NCBI RefSeq assembly: GCF_030272615.1
Contig: NC_081405.1
Location: forward strand, 26,862,272-26,926,271
Length of the DNA: 64,000 bases
Reading direction: 5' to 3'
Origin: Cryptomeria japonica
Lineage: Eukaryota > Streptophyta > Pinopsida > Cupressales > Cupressaceae
Part shown: positions 1 through 11,419 of the stretch, piece by piece
Layout of the letters: each line of letters opens with the position of its first letter
Numbering within the stretch: the first letter of the stretch is position 1
The notes under the pieces: generated by a model
What the model was told of the DNA's origin: nothing
Databases searched by the model: none
What the model saw: only the letters and a program-made list of their open reading frames with translations
Made by a program: the position numbers and the translations under genes

Positions 1-793
1 TTTTATATGCACATTGGGTTCAAATGAAGGTTGCCATCGTGTCTGCATTGTCGAAAAATCGTAAGATTGATTGTTGTTTCATGAAAATTCGAGTAGTTTT
101 AAAATTGGGTTAAATTTGTCGAGGGCACGCAAATCGAACCAACATCTAAGGCTAGCTAAAAAATGTAAGCATTTTGAAACAAAATGGAGGTCAGAAGGCC
201 CAAAATCCTTAAGATCACCCATCAAATCATCAAAATTAGAGATCGGGGAATTCTTTGCAAAAAAATTTCAAAAAGTTTCCATTTTTTGGCAAGTTTTTGT
301 TTTAAAAAAGCTTCTATTTTTGAAAACTTCCTACTTTTGGTAAAATTCTATTTTTGGAAACTTTTTTATTTTTGAAAACTTGTTATTTTCGAAAACTTTC
401 TATTTTCAAAAAGTTGCTATTTTCGAGAATTTTTTCATTTTTGGGGTCCCTTCAAGCCTTTCAAGCCCTAAAAAGCAGTTTTTAGTGTTTTACTCATAAC
501 TTCATCACACAGAGTCAAAATCGGGAAAACATGACATCTTTGGAAAGTTGGTTCTAACACCAATCTTATTCTATAGGGGGGTTCATCAGATTCAATACCA
601 AATTTTGTAGTAAACCTCCAAAATTAACCTTCAATTTCATGCTTTTAGGACCATATCTTGCACATCCGAACTCTATTTTTTGACTTCCATACATAATTGG
701 AAAGTTCTTAAAGTCCCCTATTCAAATCTTAGGTCCACTTTTGCAAAAAATTTATCAGATAATCAGATATCTCAATCTTATACTTTTGGGGCT
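1..793. other. AT-rich non-coding, repeat-like
   Basis: No gene is visible. From about 285 to 440 a short phrase of the type 'ctatttttgaaaactt' recurs with variation every 20-25 bases, giving chance open frames. A similar phrase occurs in reverse orientation around 41.80-42.00 kb, so this is probably old LTR sequence of the family found there (inference). Confidence 0.4.
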
Positions 794-810
794 ACATACA
801 AATTGGGTCT

Positions 811-910
811 TTTTTTTTTGCTCAGTAAAATGCTTAAGTCATATTTTATTCATAAATAGTATTACAATCTCCGCTCAGTGCGGGCACCGGTAAGAAAGAG
901 CGGAGAGGAG
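811..910 (-). mobile_element. Short retroposed insert, 3' end of a LINE or SINE, with target-site duplication
   Basis: The 17-base string acatacaaattgggtct occurs at 794-810 and again at 911-927, directly flanking a 100-bp insert. The insert starts on the + strand with a run of T, so on the - strand it ends in poly(A), preceded by an AATAAA-like stretch. A long direct duplication plus a poly(A) tail is the signature of target-primed reverse transcription. The insert is too short to carry a coding domain, so whether it is a 5'-truncated LINE or a SINE is undecided. Confidence 0.75.
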
Positions 911-927
911 ACATACAAATTGGGTCT

Positions 928-1957
928 TTATTTGTATAGAAGATTTCTATTTTTGTATCATTTTTGGAGATTATCTCGAGGAGTGAATCATGTATAAGGT
1001 TTGTAGGTGTAAATATTGTGGGAAAAATCAACATGGGCATGAAATGTGTTCTGATTTATCACATAATACTTTTCAACTCTTGTTAAAATCTCAAGTTGCT
1101 CCTTCTCCACCAATGGAGACAGTTGTTGTACCTTCATTGATTGAGAGCCTTATTCCTGTTAAGCAAGATAGTTCATATATTTGTCTTCTTGATTGTGATT
1201 CCTATTTGATCGACATTGCTTCATTATTTATGGAGTCTCACATTCATATTTGGAGGACACATTTGGGGGTTTATGTCTCTTATTTGATGATAATCATAGC
1301 ACAACTGTTGTCACATCATGTTTGTCTTTGGAGCTTGTTCAAAATCAATTTTCATTAGTTCCTTATTTGTCTCATTCTATTGTGATTGGGCATGTACCTG
1401 ATTGGTTTATGACATCTTCATTATTGAAGGACTTGGCAACAAATGTGCAATTTTTAGAGACATCATCATATATTTGGATTTGGATTCCTATATCTTCCAA
1501 TTCATGGGAGTGGCTTCAACTATTTCTAGTGGATTGGTTTCTTCCAAAGGGGAGACATGTTGTTTGCAGGTAGTGGCTCATGTTCTATCTTCAGGCGTTC
1601 ATCATGGGCACAAGAGCTACTTCTACATTGGAGGGATTCTTATCCTCGTCCTCTCTCTTATGAGGGGAGATGTTCATTCTACTTCTATGTCCAATTTTGT
1701 ATTTGGAGGACCACTTGGAGTCCTTCATCTTAGTCACATGTAGTACCTTTTTCATTGCATCCCTCACTTTTGGAGAGGGGTTTTTTCCCTTGTGGTTTTT
1801 GTCCTTTTCTCCATCTAGAGAGACCTCATTGGTGTGAGTTGCAATGCTTTGCATTGGTTTGTACATAAGTACCTAATCATGCCTAGTTGTTGAGACTCAT
1901 TCATGCATGCATTTTGCATTCATTTTCAACTCTTTAGCTTATCCCTAAGTTAATCTT
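928..1957 (+). other. Decayed LTR-element interior
   Basis: This stretch precedes a polypurine tract and an LTR start on the + strand, so it should be the 3' internal part of a retrotransposon. Short open frames occur (990-1358, 1402-1743) with a Cys/His-rich start (C-x-C-x2-C, H, C). I cannot assign them to gag or pol, and no RT or integrase motif is visible. Confidence 0.35.
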
Positions 1958-1969
1958 AAGGGGGGGAGG
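1958..1969 (+). promoter_or_regulatory. Polypurine tract before LTR
   Basis: An uninterrupted purine run (aagggggggagg) lies immediately upstream of TGTTGGAG, the start of an LTR-like repeat. This is the expected place for plus-strand priming of a + strand element. Confidence 0.6.
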
Positions 1970-2391
1970 TGTTGGAGTAATTCTAGGATAATTATCTAAT
2001 TATTTATTAATTAGGTCCTTTAATTAATTTTTCGCTTAAGCTAAACTTGGGTGCTTTATTTTATCTATGTTATGCTTTTTTAGTCCGTGTTCACTTAGAG
2101 GTACTTCTAGTTAGCTTTTTTAGCTTGTAGATGAGCTTAGTTTAGCTCCTGCATTGTATTGCTTTAGTTCTTCTAATTTTAGGATTAGGGCATCTCTTGC
2201 TTTCTATAAAGCACGAAATTCATTCATTGTAATTGTACCTCTAATATTGTGTACCTTCAATATTGTATCTCGAATATTGTTTCATGTAATAATACATAAT
2301 TCTCTAGTTGTTATAGAGCATACAATCTTTGCTTGATCTCTTTTGTGTGATATACGTTTTTCTTGTAGATGATTCTTGACTCTTGTGGTTG
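1970..2391 (+). repeat. LTR, + orientation (family A)
   Basis: The repeat starts with TGTTGGAGTAATT directly after a polypurine tract. Its sequence reappears in reverse orientation at 3433-3771, sharing the start (TGTTGAAGTAATTAGGA in the other copy), the middle ('ctctagttgttatagagcata') and the end ('gttgatcatcaact'). The right boundary is approximate. Confidence 0.6.
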
Positions 2392-3410
2392 ATCATCAAC
2401 TTTTAAAAATATTTTCAAAAAATTGACTACGTATTTGAATATAGGAATTTGAGAGCTTTTCAATGATACACAAAAGTCAAAAAATAGAGTTTGTTTGCTC
2501 AAGTTATGACTCCATAGCCGAAAAATTGAAGGATAAATTTAAACACTTGGTAAAAAAAAATTGTGTAGAATCTTATCAAACCACTTGAAGAATTAGATTG
2601 GCACCAAAATAATTTTTTTGACAATATTTCCTTTGCCGAATTTTGACTCTATATGAGCAAGTTATGACCAAAACATTGAAGATAGGGTTTTAAGGGTTTT
2701 GAGACCAAAAAATGCCAAATTTAGCTATAAGCTGAATTAAGAGAAATTCACCAAATTTGGTAGGAGAACCCCAAAAAGGTGATGATGTCACCTGTTGTAA
2801 CTATTGAAAGGTATGGTTGCAATAAATAGGTACGTATTTACCCAAAAGTCAAAGCACTTTTCTCAAAAAAACAAAACAGACCCCTTTGAAAAAATTGCAC
2901 CCCCAAACTTTGCAAAACTTTTGAATCATATATTTCAAACCAATGAAATTTGACCTGTCCTTTTTTTAGTGTTGATTTAGAAAATATGGCTTGTGATTAA
3001 ATGTAGAATGGTATGCTTGTGCAAGGTACAAACTCATACAACCATATGGATCTGTACAATATGACAAGGGATATGTGCCCCTAATTTTTATTTTTAACTT
3101 TTTTCAATTGCTCCAATTTTGGCAATTTGGCAAGTGATATTAGGGTTCCTAGGCCTCTTGAGCATGATCGTGACCTCCATTTTACTCCATGGTGCCCATA
3201 TTTTTTAGCTAGCCCTAGATTTTGCCTCAATTTTTGTGCCTTCAACTAGTTTGACTCGATTTTTCAACTACTCCACTTTTGATGAAATGATAGCTAATCT
3301 TAAGTTTTTTCGATGTTGTAGATGGGATGACAACCTTCATTTCAACCCAATATGCACATACAATTCACCTCAAGTTGGATCCCTCAATCATGTGGACAAT
3401 AACTTGATAG
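2392..3410. other. Non-coding, between two inverted LTRs
   Basis: The sequence is AT-rich with only short chance frames. It lies between the end of the + LTR and the primer-binding site of the - LTR, so it probably contains 5' internal sequence of the - strand element. No coding motif was recognised. Confidence 0.35.
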
Positions 3411-3413
3411 ATC

Positions 3414-3425
3414 TGCTTTGATAGC
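3414..3425 (-). promoter_or_regulatory. Primer-binding site remnant (initiator Met tRNA type)
   Basis: Read on the - strand this is TGCTATCAAAGC, two mismatches from the plant retrotransposon site TGGTATCAGAGC. It lies just inside the 3' end of the LTR at 3433-3771. Confidence 0.5.
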
Positions 3426-3432
3426 AAGTAGA

Positions 3433-3771
3433 AGTTGATGATCAACCACATGAGCCAATATTGATCTGCAAGGAAAAAAGTTATCACACAAAAGAGATGA
3501 AACAAAGATAATATGCTCTATAATAACCAGAGAATTCTGTAATATTGCACAATAATATTGGAGATACAACTACAATGAGTGAATGAATCCTTATAAAGGA
3601 TGAATGAAACCCTAGGTGCAAAACCTAATGCTAAAATTAGGAGAACTAAAGCAATGCAAAGTAGGTGCTAAATTAAGCTCAACTACATCTAGAACCAATG
3701 CTAGAAAAGAAAACTCTAGTTAATAAAAAATACCTAAGTTTAGCTTGTCCTAATTACTTCAACAGCTACCT
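3433..3771 (-). repeat. LTR, - orientation (family A)
   Basis: This is the reverse-orientation relative of the repeat at 1970-2391. On the - strand it starts TGTTGAAGTAATTAGG (right edge 3771) and ends at the primer-binding site near 3425. The two copies are diverged and of different length, so they belong to separate old insertions rather than to one element. Confidence 0.6.
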
Positions 3772-4327
3772 TGTAAATCCTATGAGATGGTTCCAACATC
3801 TTTGGAAAGTTTCTTTAGGCACTTAGGATGTATTGGAAAAATAATTTGTAATATTTAATTCCCATGTCATTGTTTGTAATACATTCATAAGGGGTGATGG
3901 GTTCCACTACCAACGGTAAAAGTGGGTTGTGAACATTGTTTAATATTATTTTTCCCACTTATGGACGTCTAGAATAAGATATTTAATGACTTACTAAGTA
4001 GATAAATGTGTGACCTTTGGGCTTCTTCGAGTGGGAGCTTGGAAGAGGCAACACGCGTCTCTTAGTATTCTATCATTTATTGCATTTAATGTAACATTTA
4101 TCTTGCAGGAATGGGTGCCCGAGGTGGTAGGAAAGCATTAGAGAAAAAACTTGTGTCTTTTTGAGTTTCATGGTGCTATTCCAAGGGTTGTGGTTGTGAG
4201 GAATGAAGAGGCTTCTTTGTACATCTTTATTGGTGGTTTTGGAGCTCTTGCCATTCTACAAATTCAACCTTTGGGGTGTATATTTTATGGTAAAATAAAT
4301 AAAAATGGATTTCTTTGCAGTAACAAG
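3772..4327. other. Non-coding, no feature seen
   Basis: Only short chance frames occur. A TATA-like or coding signal could not be supported. Confidence 0.4.
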
Positions 4328-5206
4328 GTGTAAAGCGGAAAATCGAACCCTAGGTGTTCCCCCACTCCAAGGAGAGAGAAAGGAGGTCACTAAGATTGAT
4401 GGTTTTCACTTAGGAGGGACTTTACATTCAAAAGAGGGGTTGAAACTCACAAGATCCAATCCCACACAATGCAAGATTGAATTCTAAATGAGTTTCAAGG
4501 GTTGAGACATCAAGGATACCCTCTTTTGTAAAGAATGTCGATAGAAGGATTGAACTAGGAATGCATGTAAAAGTAAGAAAGATTCGCTTGTAGACGGAGA
4601 TAGGGACACGAGATGAAGCTACGGACCTGAAATTAGCAGTAAAATGTCGAGACAATGCTGTCCTGCAAATTTGAGCGAAAGTTGTCAGGACGATGGCGCC
4701 CGGAGTGCACACGGTCCTCCGAAAAATCCGCGAAACGAAGGGGGATCTGTTTGTCTCTGCACAAGGATTCCAGATCTTCAATTACAACCACGTACCTGCA
4801 ACCTACACACAGAAAAGAGAGGATGATTGGGGGGCTAGGGATTAGGGGTTTGCCTTTAGGTCAAACCCCGATTTTGGAATTAACCAAGAAATGAGAATGT
4901 TGTAAATGTAAATGTTTGTAATGTAATCAAGTATTGATACCTTGTTGTAAGAATGTTTGTATTCTTACATGCGAAGGTGTAATGATGTTGTATGTTGTAG
5001 GTGATCTCCTCTTCAATGGTTGAATCCTTGTCTTGAATGCAACACCTAGCCTTGAATGGAGACTTAGAATGCTCAATTGCTTGAAGGAATGCTTGAATGT
5101 TTGAATGTTTGAATATCGCTTCCGCCTCGTGCACACATATGTTTTTCTTCCTTTTTCTTGCCTTTTTTCGCCTCCTTCACCTCCTCAAATGGGAGGGGAA
5201 ATGTAG

Positions 5207-5214
5207 TTTATATA
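5207..5214 (-). promoter_or_regulatory. TATA box of putative LTR
   Basis: The - strand reads TATATAAA. It is preceded by a GC-rich repeat region and followed by pyrimidine-rich sequence, as in a retroelement promoter. Confidence 0.4.
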
Positions 5215-5336
5215 CTTGTCAATTAGGGTTAGGAGACTGATTTTTCTGACCTTAGGCCAACCTAGGAGCATTATTTTCCAAATTGCAAACTTGAAGACCC
5301 GATGCCCAACAAGAGACCGGGCCCAAAATAGGGCCA

Positions 5337-5459
5337 GGGACCAGGGCATTGGGCGCCATGGTCCTGAGGGACCAGGGCGCTGGGTGCTATGGTCCTGAGG
5401 GACCAGGGCGCTAGGTGCCATGGTCTTGAAGGACCAGGGCGCTGGGCGCCATGGTCCCA
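5337..5459. repeat. 31-bp minisatellite, four copies
   Basis: Units start at 5337, 5368, 5399 and 5430, each beginning with a close form of 'gggaccagggc' and containing 'gctgggtgc(t/c)atggtc'. Open frames on the - strand rich in Pro, Trp and Gly across this stretch are translation shadows of the repeat. Confidence 0.85.
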
Positions 5460-5630
5460 CCTCCCGGGACAGCAGGGTGCAAGGAGGATCAGGCCAAGGT
5501 GCAGAAAGATGCAGTTTTTGATGTCGTAAATAGGTTTAGGATCTCCATTCAGGTTCAACGTTGCGCCACCATTGTGAAGACCCAAATGCAGTCGAAATTG
5601 CAAGTGTCACAATTTTACGACGCTACACAA

Positions 5631-5907
5631 GGATAGTCGGGAGGCATAAGGAGGTTGTTCACATGTACATAGATGTTGCTACAATGGAGGAAAAGAGCCG
5701 AAAGAAAGTGATTGTATTGTTTGCACATTTATTGTTGGGTACTGCAAGCTTGGTTTATCTTCTTGGTAGATTTTTTTTCTGCAAGGGTATCTCTGCGTAA
5801 ATCCTATGTTATGTGTTGTTCTTTTGTTTCTGATTTATGCCTTATTGCTTCTATCTTATGCTAATAATCATTGTTTATTGCTAAATTATATGTTTATATG
5901 AGATAGG
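5631..5907. other. Flank of the LINE, no feature seen
   Basis: This is unique-looking AT-rich sequence up to the poly(T) run that marks the LINE 3' end. A matching target-site duplication at the other end of the LINE was not found. Confidence 0.3.
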
Positions 5908-5919
5908 TTTTTTTTTTTT
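5908..5919 (-). other. LINE poly(A) tail
   Basis: Twelve T on the + strand are followed by 'gatcggtaattttgtag'. On the - strand this is the end of the 3' UTR followed by poly(A), which marks the 3' end of the LINE. Confidence 0.75.
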
Positions 5920-6168
5920 GATCGGTAATTTTGTAGTATATTGATTCAGAAAAAGATATACAATCATCCAAGGCCACGCTAAAGATATAAACATTGGCAC
6001 AAAATTTCACAGTCCTGACCTACTATGGAGAACATTCGAAGCTGAAAGCAAAGAAATAAGACCAGTTATGTGCAGCTCTGCACTAAAATATTACAGTCAT
6101 CCTTAATAAGTATTTTCAAAAACAACAGAGGGAATAAAAAACAAAAAACACCATGGCCCCATGACCGC

Positions 6169-6885
6169 TCACTCGTTGTCGCTCTGGTTCACCTTCTCCT
6201 CGTCTGCGATATCTACTAGTGCTTTTCCTTTTGCTGCTTCACTCTTCATCTTCGGGATACATTCCAAACTTCCAAAATCAAGGTCACCTTCTAGACTTGC
6301 TAGCAGTTGGACCGCCCGCCCTTCCTCAAGTCTATCTCATAGATCTCTCCCAACCTCCATACGTGCCACCACCTTGAGAGCCTTCAATACTTCATTTGTT
6401 TTGATTAGCTTAACATAGAGCTTCGTGGCTTCCCAACCAATGCGAGCTTGCTCATGACATTGTTCCTTTATGCGGTTTTTTGACCCTCGAACAAACGACA
6501 GTAGCTCCTCATTGACGTCTCCCTCCCTAATGCGAATGCCTGTCTGAGGGACAACCCACTCCAGAATGTAGTCGAGTTTGATTAAGTATTCCCCGTCTAT
6601 CAATTTTGTCAGAGTGAGCTTTATTTTTTCTACCTCTAGCTCAAACTCGCATGCCCATGCCATAATCAGAGAATACACCTCCATATTTGTTCGATATCGA
6701 AAATGGATGTGTGACACCTCCTCACCAAGCATCAGGCATACCACACTCCACAATTTCTCCTCTTTGTATGTGAAGAGTGCCTGCATTCTTTTATCTGACA
6801 CAGTCCCTAGAAATGGGACCAATTTCTTCTCGGTTCGCAAAGTGAAATTTGCCTCCATTAGACCTGCACAAAATATTAACAACAA
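6169..6885 (-). pseudogene. Unknown reading frame behind the LINE RNase H
   Basis: A frame of about 238 codons broken by a single TGA (6337-6339) lies 3' of the RNase H domain and before the LINE 3' UTR. The protein is charged and helical-looking, without Cys clusters or membrane segments, and ends in an acidic tail (IADEEKVNQSDNE). I do not recognise a family. It could be a C-terminal extension of ORF2, a third LINE ORF, or a captured host fragment. Upstream (6886-7264) the frame is broken by several stops. The length that stays open with only one stop argues that it was once translated. Confidence 0.5.
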
Positions 6886-7264
6886 ACTCTACAATGCGAA
6901 TGGCAAGAAACCACTTATCAATCAAATTAAATAGAGACTCAATACTCTTCTCACAAACCAAAGGAGTTAAGTTCCTCCGCCGTCATTTGAGACGGGTCAT
7001 AAATGCATGATCAATGTCATAAAAGGAAAGAGATTTTGCAGCAAATTTGCTACACTCTGCCATCATCTCTAACAAGTACTTTGCTCTCAGCAACTGCCTC
7101 ATTAATTACAACATTATCCCAGTGGACGTACTATCACTTTGGGCTTCCTTGCGTGCATATTGATTGCTTCATGCTTCTAGGACTGCATTTAAGTCCACTT
7201 CCACACTCTGTCGTCTCCCTTCCATCACTTGGCCATTTGGTTTGTCATGTCACATCCAATGTTG

Positions 7265-7684
7265 GAAAGTAGGTCTGCCACTGCATTGGCACCTCGCCTG
7301 ACGTGGGAAACCCAAAATTCTTCAAAGAGGTTGAGTTTCTCTCAGATAATTGCCACCCAATGAGATAATTTCCATGATGGAGTATTGTCCTTAGCAATTG
7401 CGTTGATGACCACTTGGGAGTCTCCTTTCAGATGCAGCCTCAGGATTTTCATGTTTAAGGCCAACTCAGTAGCCATAAGTGTCGCCTATATCTCTACTTC
7501 ATTATTTGTTCCATCCTACAGTCGACGTGCACCTTTGAAAAGGATGGCCCCTTTATCATTTCTCGCAACTACCCCCACTCCTGAGGTTCCCGGGTTTCCC
7601 CTAGATGCCCCATTGAAATTTATTTTGATCCATTCCTTGCTCGGGGGCTCCCATGTAACCTCCTCTTTTTCTAAAGTGGGTTAG
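7265..7684 (-). pseudogene. LINE ORF2 RNase H domain
   Basis: The - strand encodes a plant-type RNase H (RVT_3-like) fold. It has an Ala-rich helix with ATELALN (catalytic Glu), then KGDSQVVINAI (catalytic Asp), then HVRRGANAVADLLSNIG (final Asp with the preceding His/Arg-Gly-Asn region). In a LINE this domain removes RNA after first-strand synthesis. Stops and small shifts break the frame. It follows the zf-RVT domain with the usual spacing, so it is the C-terminal part of ORF2. Confidence 0.75.
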
Positions 7685-7964
7685 CCCTCAAGGACCCATT
7701 AACGGGTTGACAATTCACAAGAGGCCAGTTATCTTGAATGTCACTGTCCTCGTTAGTGTAGGGGTATTTTGCCAGATTATGGTTCCTGGCTGCCACTGAT
7801 ACAATTTCAACTTTTGCTCTTTCTACCCTTGTCATCAAATTATCCATTGATTCTTCTTTTTCTTGGAAGATCCTTATGTTTCTTTCCTTCCAAATCTCTC
7901 ATACAACAAGGGAGGGTGCTACAAGCCATAAACTAGAGAAAATAGACCTACAACTTGGTATATT

Positions 7965-8462
7965 CTAGCTAGAGAAGAGGTCAAAAACTATATTTGGTAG
8001 AGGGACAACCCATCTTAGCTTCCCTAATAGGAAGCTCCATACCTTCTGTGCTTCCTCGCATTGTAGAAGCAGGTGATCCATAGTTTCTTCTGCCTTCTTA
8101 CACATTGTGCATTTGAAAGGGCCCAATAAACCCAATCTACACAATCTCTCCCCTATCAGGATGTGTTTTTTCAAAACCAACCACACGAAGGCTCCTGCTT
8201 TTGGGAGGATGGGGGAACTCCACAAAAGTTTAACTGGCCATTCCTTTCTTTCCTCCAGTTTGTCTAAAATACTGTAACCAATCTTGATTGAGTACTGCCC
8301 CGATTTTGAACCACGCCATCTTATAGTGTCTTCCTTATTGGACAGCATGGGGGTGTACTCCTGCATGATATTCTTTAGCAGGTCTTTTTGATTTGCTGAC
8401 AAGGGGAGATTTTCTACCTCTTTCCATTCACACAAGTCTATCCCCTGGATCCTGTTTTTCAT
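7965..8462 (-). pseudogene. LINE ORF2 zf-RVT (zinc-binding in reverse transcriptase)
   Basis: This open frame of 165 residues carries the zf-RVT region of plant LINEs: a YSIKIGY start, WPVKLLWSSPILPKAGAFVW, then CTMCKKAEETMDHLLLQC (C-x2-C, H, C) and a VWSFLL tail. It sits between the RT thumb region and RNase H of the same ORF2, in the expected order. It is one undisturbed segment of a gene that is broken elsewhere. Confidence 0.85.
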
Positions 8463-8567
8463 AAGAAAATCACCTACCTTTTCTCCCTAATGAGTTTTCG
8501 TGACCTGTATAATATTCTCAAAATCTTGTCTATCCGAGAGAGCTGGCCTCCCATCCCAGGAATCTAT

Positions 8568-10234
8568 CTAGAAATTGGCCCCTGTCCCATTGCCTATTTC
8601 CCAAGTTATGTGCTTAGTAATGACATGTCTGTAGGAACCAATAAAGCTCCATATGACAGAGCCTTTTGGTAGGGTGCTGATAGTGAATATGTGTTCCCTG
8701 CTCATATGATCTAGATACTTGTGTTTTAGTATTTGTGCCCATTTTTGATTCGGATGGGAGTAAATCTGCCATATCACTTTTGCCCCCATTGCCTCATTTA
8801 GGAATTTCCAGTTTCGCAGTCCTACACCCCTTGCATGTTTGGCTTGGCAGACTTTATCCCATGCAACCAAGGGGATTTTATCAGTAGTTTCTTTGTCACT
8901 CCAAAGAAATTTTCTCATCCCCATGTTTATACAGTTAATCACTTTATCCAGAATCTTCAAGGTCGTCATGGAGAATATGGGAAGAGCAGAGAGAAATGCT
9001 TTGAGGAGCATAATCTGCCCAGACAAAGTGAGCCATTTACTTTTCGAACCTTCAAGGTGATTCGCACAAACATCAATGAGGTTGTTCCATAAGGTAGCGT
9101 CGTTAGTCCCCCCAAATAAGGGGGTACCCAAGAATTTTCTAGGTAGGGAACCCATTTTGACTCCTAGGATGTTTGTTATTTCTTGTTGTCTGCCAACCCC
9201 TGTGTTAAAGAAAAGAATTGATGATTTAGCCTAGTTAACCTACTGACCAGTAGCTCTACAAAAAATATCTATTGTCCTTTAGATCACTCGGGCCTCTTCG
9301 AGTGAAGGCTGCCCACAAAGTAGAGTATCATCTGCGAATTGTTGATGTGTGACTGGCTCCATTCCCTCTGCAATTTTAATTCCTTTCCAAGTTCCTCGTT
9401 GTTGTTGGGAGCAAATTAGTCTTCCCAAAACTTCCACCAATACAATGAATAGGAAAGGTGATAATGGGCCACCTTGTCTGATCCCACGAGTAGTTTGAAA
9501 GAAACCTTGCGGGCTACCATTAACAAGGATAGACGTCCACACCCCCCGATACAAGCCTGTATCCAGCTAATCCACTCTTTGGAGAAACCAAAACTCTGCA
9601 GTACCTGGAGAAGAAATTCCCGATCCACCATGTCATATGCTTCTCTAATGTCAAGTTTGATCAGCATTCGATCCACTTTTGATTGACGTAATGTGTGGAT
9701 AGCCTCATGGGCAATTATTATTCCCTCCACAATCGATCTGCTTGGGACAAAGCCGCTCTGTTCTTCTGAGATGATATGACTTAATAATGGTTTCAACCTA
9801 TTTGAGATCACTTTAGCTATCACTTTATAAATGGTATTGCACAAAGAAATTGGCTTGAATTAATTGAAAGAAGTAGGATGCTCCACCTTCAGGATTAGGG
9901 CAAGCAATGTGCAATTTAGCTCCTTTGCAATACTCGCCTTGCTTCGTGATTCCTCCACTATTGCCCACACATCATTTCCTATAATCTCCCCGAAGGTTTG
10001 GTAGAAAAGCATCGGGAAACCATCTGGCCCTAGAGCTTTGTCTCCTGCCATACTAAAAATCGCTTTTTGAACCTCCTCAGCTTGAATGGGTTTCATAAGT
10101 GCCTGATTTTGTGCATCTATTATCAGCTCTGGGATAACATTGAGCCCATTTTGTTGGTGCTCCAGATTGGTATTACATTCCTTAGATAGTAATGCCAAAA
10201 AGAACTCAACTGCCTCTTTATTTATGTCCTCCAA
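8568..10234 (-). pseudogene. LINE ORF2 reverse transcriptase core and thumb
   Basis: Three blocks in different frames read as a non-LTR reverse transcriptase. Block one (10234-9860) has ALGPDGFPMLFYQ. Block two (9844-9416) has EEQSGFVPSRSI and KLDIREAYDMVDREFL (catalytic Asp of motif A). Block three (9554-9279) has GIRQGGPLSPFLF and the active-site QFADDTLL (motif C). The thumb/connection part is 9155-8568 (SGQIMLLKAFLSALPIF, LVAWDKVCQAKHARGVGLRN). Frameshifts near 9550 and stops near 9850 and 9250 make it inactive, although the catalytic Asp pair is intact. It fits the L1-type plant LINE family. Confidence 0.92.
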
Positions 10235-10534
10235 TTTATATAGTAAAACATTCTCACTGTTGTAAATGGATGTGATTTTGTTCCGGGACCTTCTAGCCTT
10301 AACGGAGTTATGAATTTTTTTTGTATTTATGTCCCCTTCCCTCAGCCAGCACTCCCTCGACTTTTGTCGTCAGTAGGTCTAATCTCGGGCCAAAACTTCA
10401 CTATATTGTCGTTTGAGGTCTCTCTCTTGCAAGAAAGTCTCAGATGACATCCCCTTTTAAATTATTTCTTCTTGCAATGCCACCAGCCTTTCCTCCAGAT
10501 CTCTTTTATTTGCAAATATATTACCAAACTTGAT

Positions 10535-11419
10535 TCAGTTCCACTCTTTGATTTTAGACTTAACAAATTGTAATTTCTTGACAAAAACAAAGGCCTTAGT
10601 ACCACAATTCTCTGGGGCCCTCGACCACCATTCCTTGATTAAATCCCTCAAGCTTCCATCCCTCAGCCACATTTTTTCAAATTTGAAAGGACATCTGATG
10701 GGGGGGCCATTGAAAGCTATGGTGAGCTCCATAGGTAGGTGATCTGAAGCTACCATCAGTTCGATATTTGAGGCAAATAGGAGATTGGTTTCCGTCCAGG
10801 GCCCTCCCAAGAAGAAACGGTCAAGCTTTTCTGCTACATGGTTCCCTACGATCCTTTGGTTCGACCATGTGAACTGTCCTTCCTTGGATTTGACTTCTCT
10901 AAGGCCATTGTCAGCCAAATTTTTTTGAAAATTTACTTGGGTCGTAGAAGGTCCTCCCTTGCCCCTCGATTTATCACTCAGAACCAAAATAGCATTGAAT
11001 TCACCCCTAATAATGATAACACCACCTTCCAGGTCTCTAATGAGGGAAGATAGGGGCTTCCAAAAATTTCTTTGAAGACTTGGTTTTGACAGTCCATAGA
11101 CATTAATCAGAATGAAATCAACATTTAAAGGAGAGGAATGGACCTTACACACCTGCCACATGTTGGAAACAAAAACTTCCTTAACCTTGTGGTTGTTCAC
11201 ATTCTAAAGGATACCCAAACCTCCTGAGGCTCCCTCCAAATCCACGAAAGCCCCCGTCCACTACTTCCAGGATCTCATGAGTAAACTACCTTCCTCTTTG
11301 CTCATTTTTGTCTCTTGTAAGAAAACTACGTTCGACCTCAATTGATCCAACCCTCGTTTGATCAATCGACATTTGTCAGAGGCATTGCAACCCCTGACAT
11401 TCCAGGTAATAATTTTCAT
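10535..11419 (-). pseudogene. LINE ORF2 APE-type endonuclease
   Basis: ORF2 starts at ATG 11419 with MKIITWNVRGCN, the usual start of an APE-like endonuclease (Asn), followed by VVFLQETKMS (catalytic Glu). Further on come RGEFNAIL (normally GDFN, so Asp is replaced by Glu), a KLDRFFLG block and VASDHLPMEL (the SDH catalytic triad). Two in-frame TAG codons break it between 11300 and 11200. Its start codon overlaps the ORF1 stop in an ATGA. The endonuclease nicks target DNA for target-primed reverse transcription. Confidence 0.88.

Larger units (their letters stand above)
4328..5630 (-). repeat. Putative LTR, - orientation
   Basis: On the - strand this stretch has an LTR-like layout: a start TGTAGCGTCG at its right edge, a GC-rich upstream part with a 31-bp minisatellite, a TATA box (5207-5214), and then an AT-rich downstream part. 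No second copy was found in the window, so both edges are uncertain. Confidence 0.35.

Noticed and set aside
4655-4894. Basic frame of 79 residues at 4.7 kb
   Set aside because: No motif or conserved context; inside a putative LTR.
5185-5603. Pro/Trp/Gly-rich frames on the - strand
   Set aside because: Translation of the 31-bp minisatellite in several frames.
6161-10742. Many + strand frames across the LINE
   Set aside because: All are antisense shadows of the - strand ORF2 domains.
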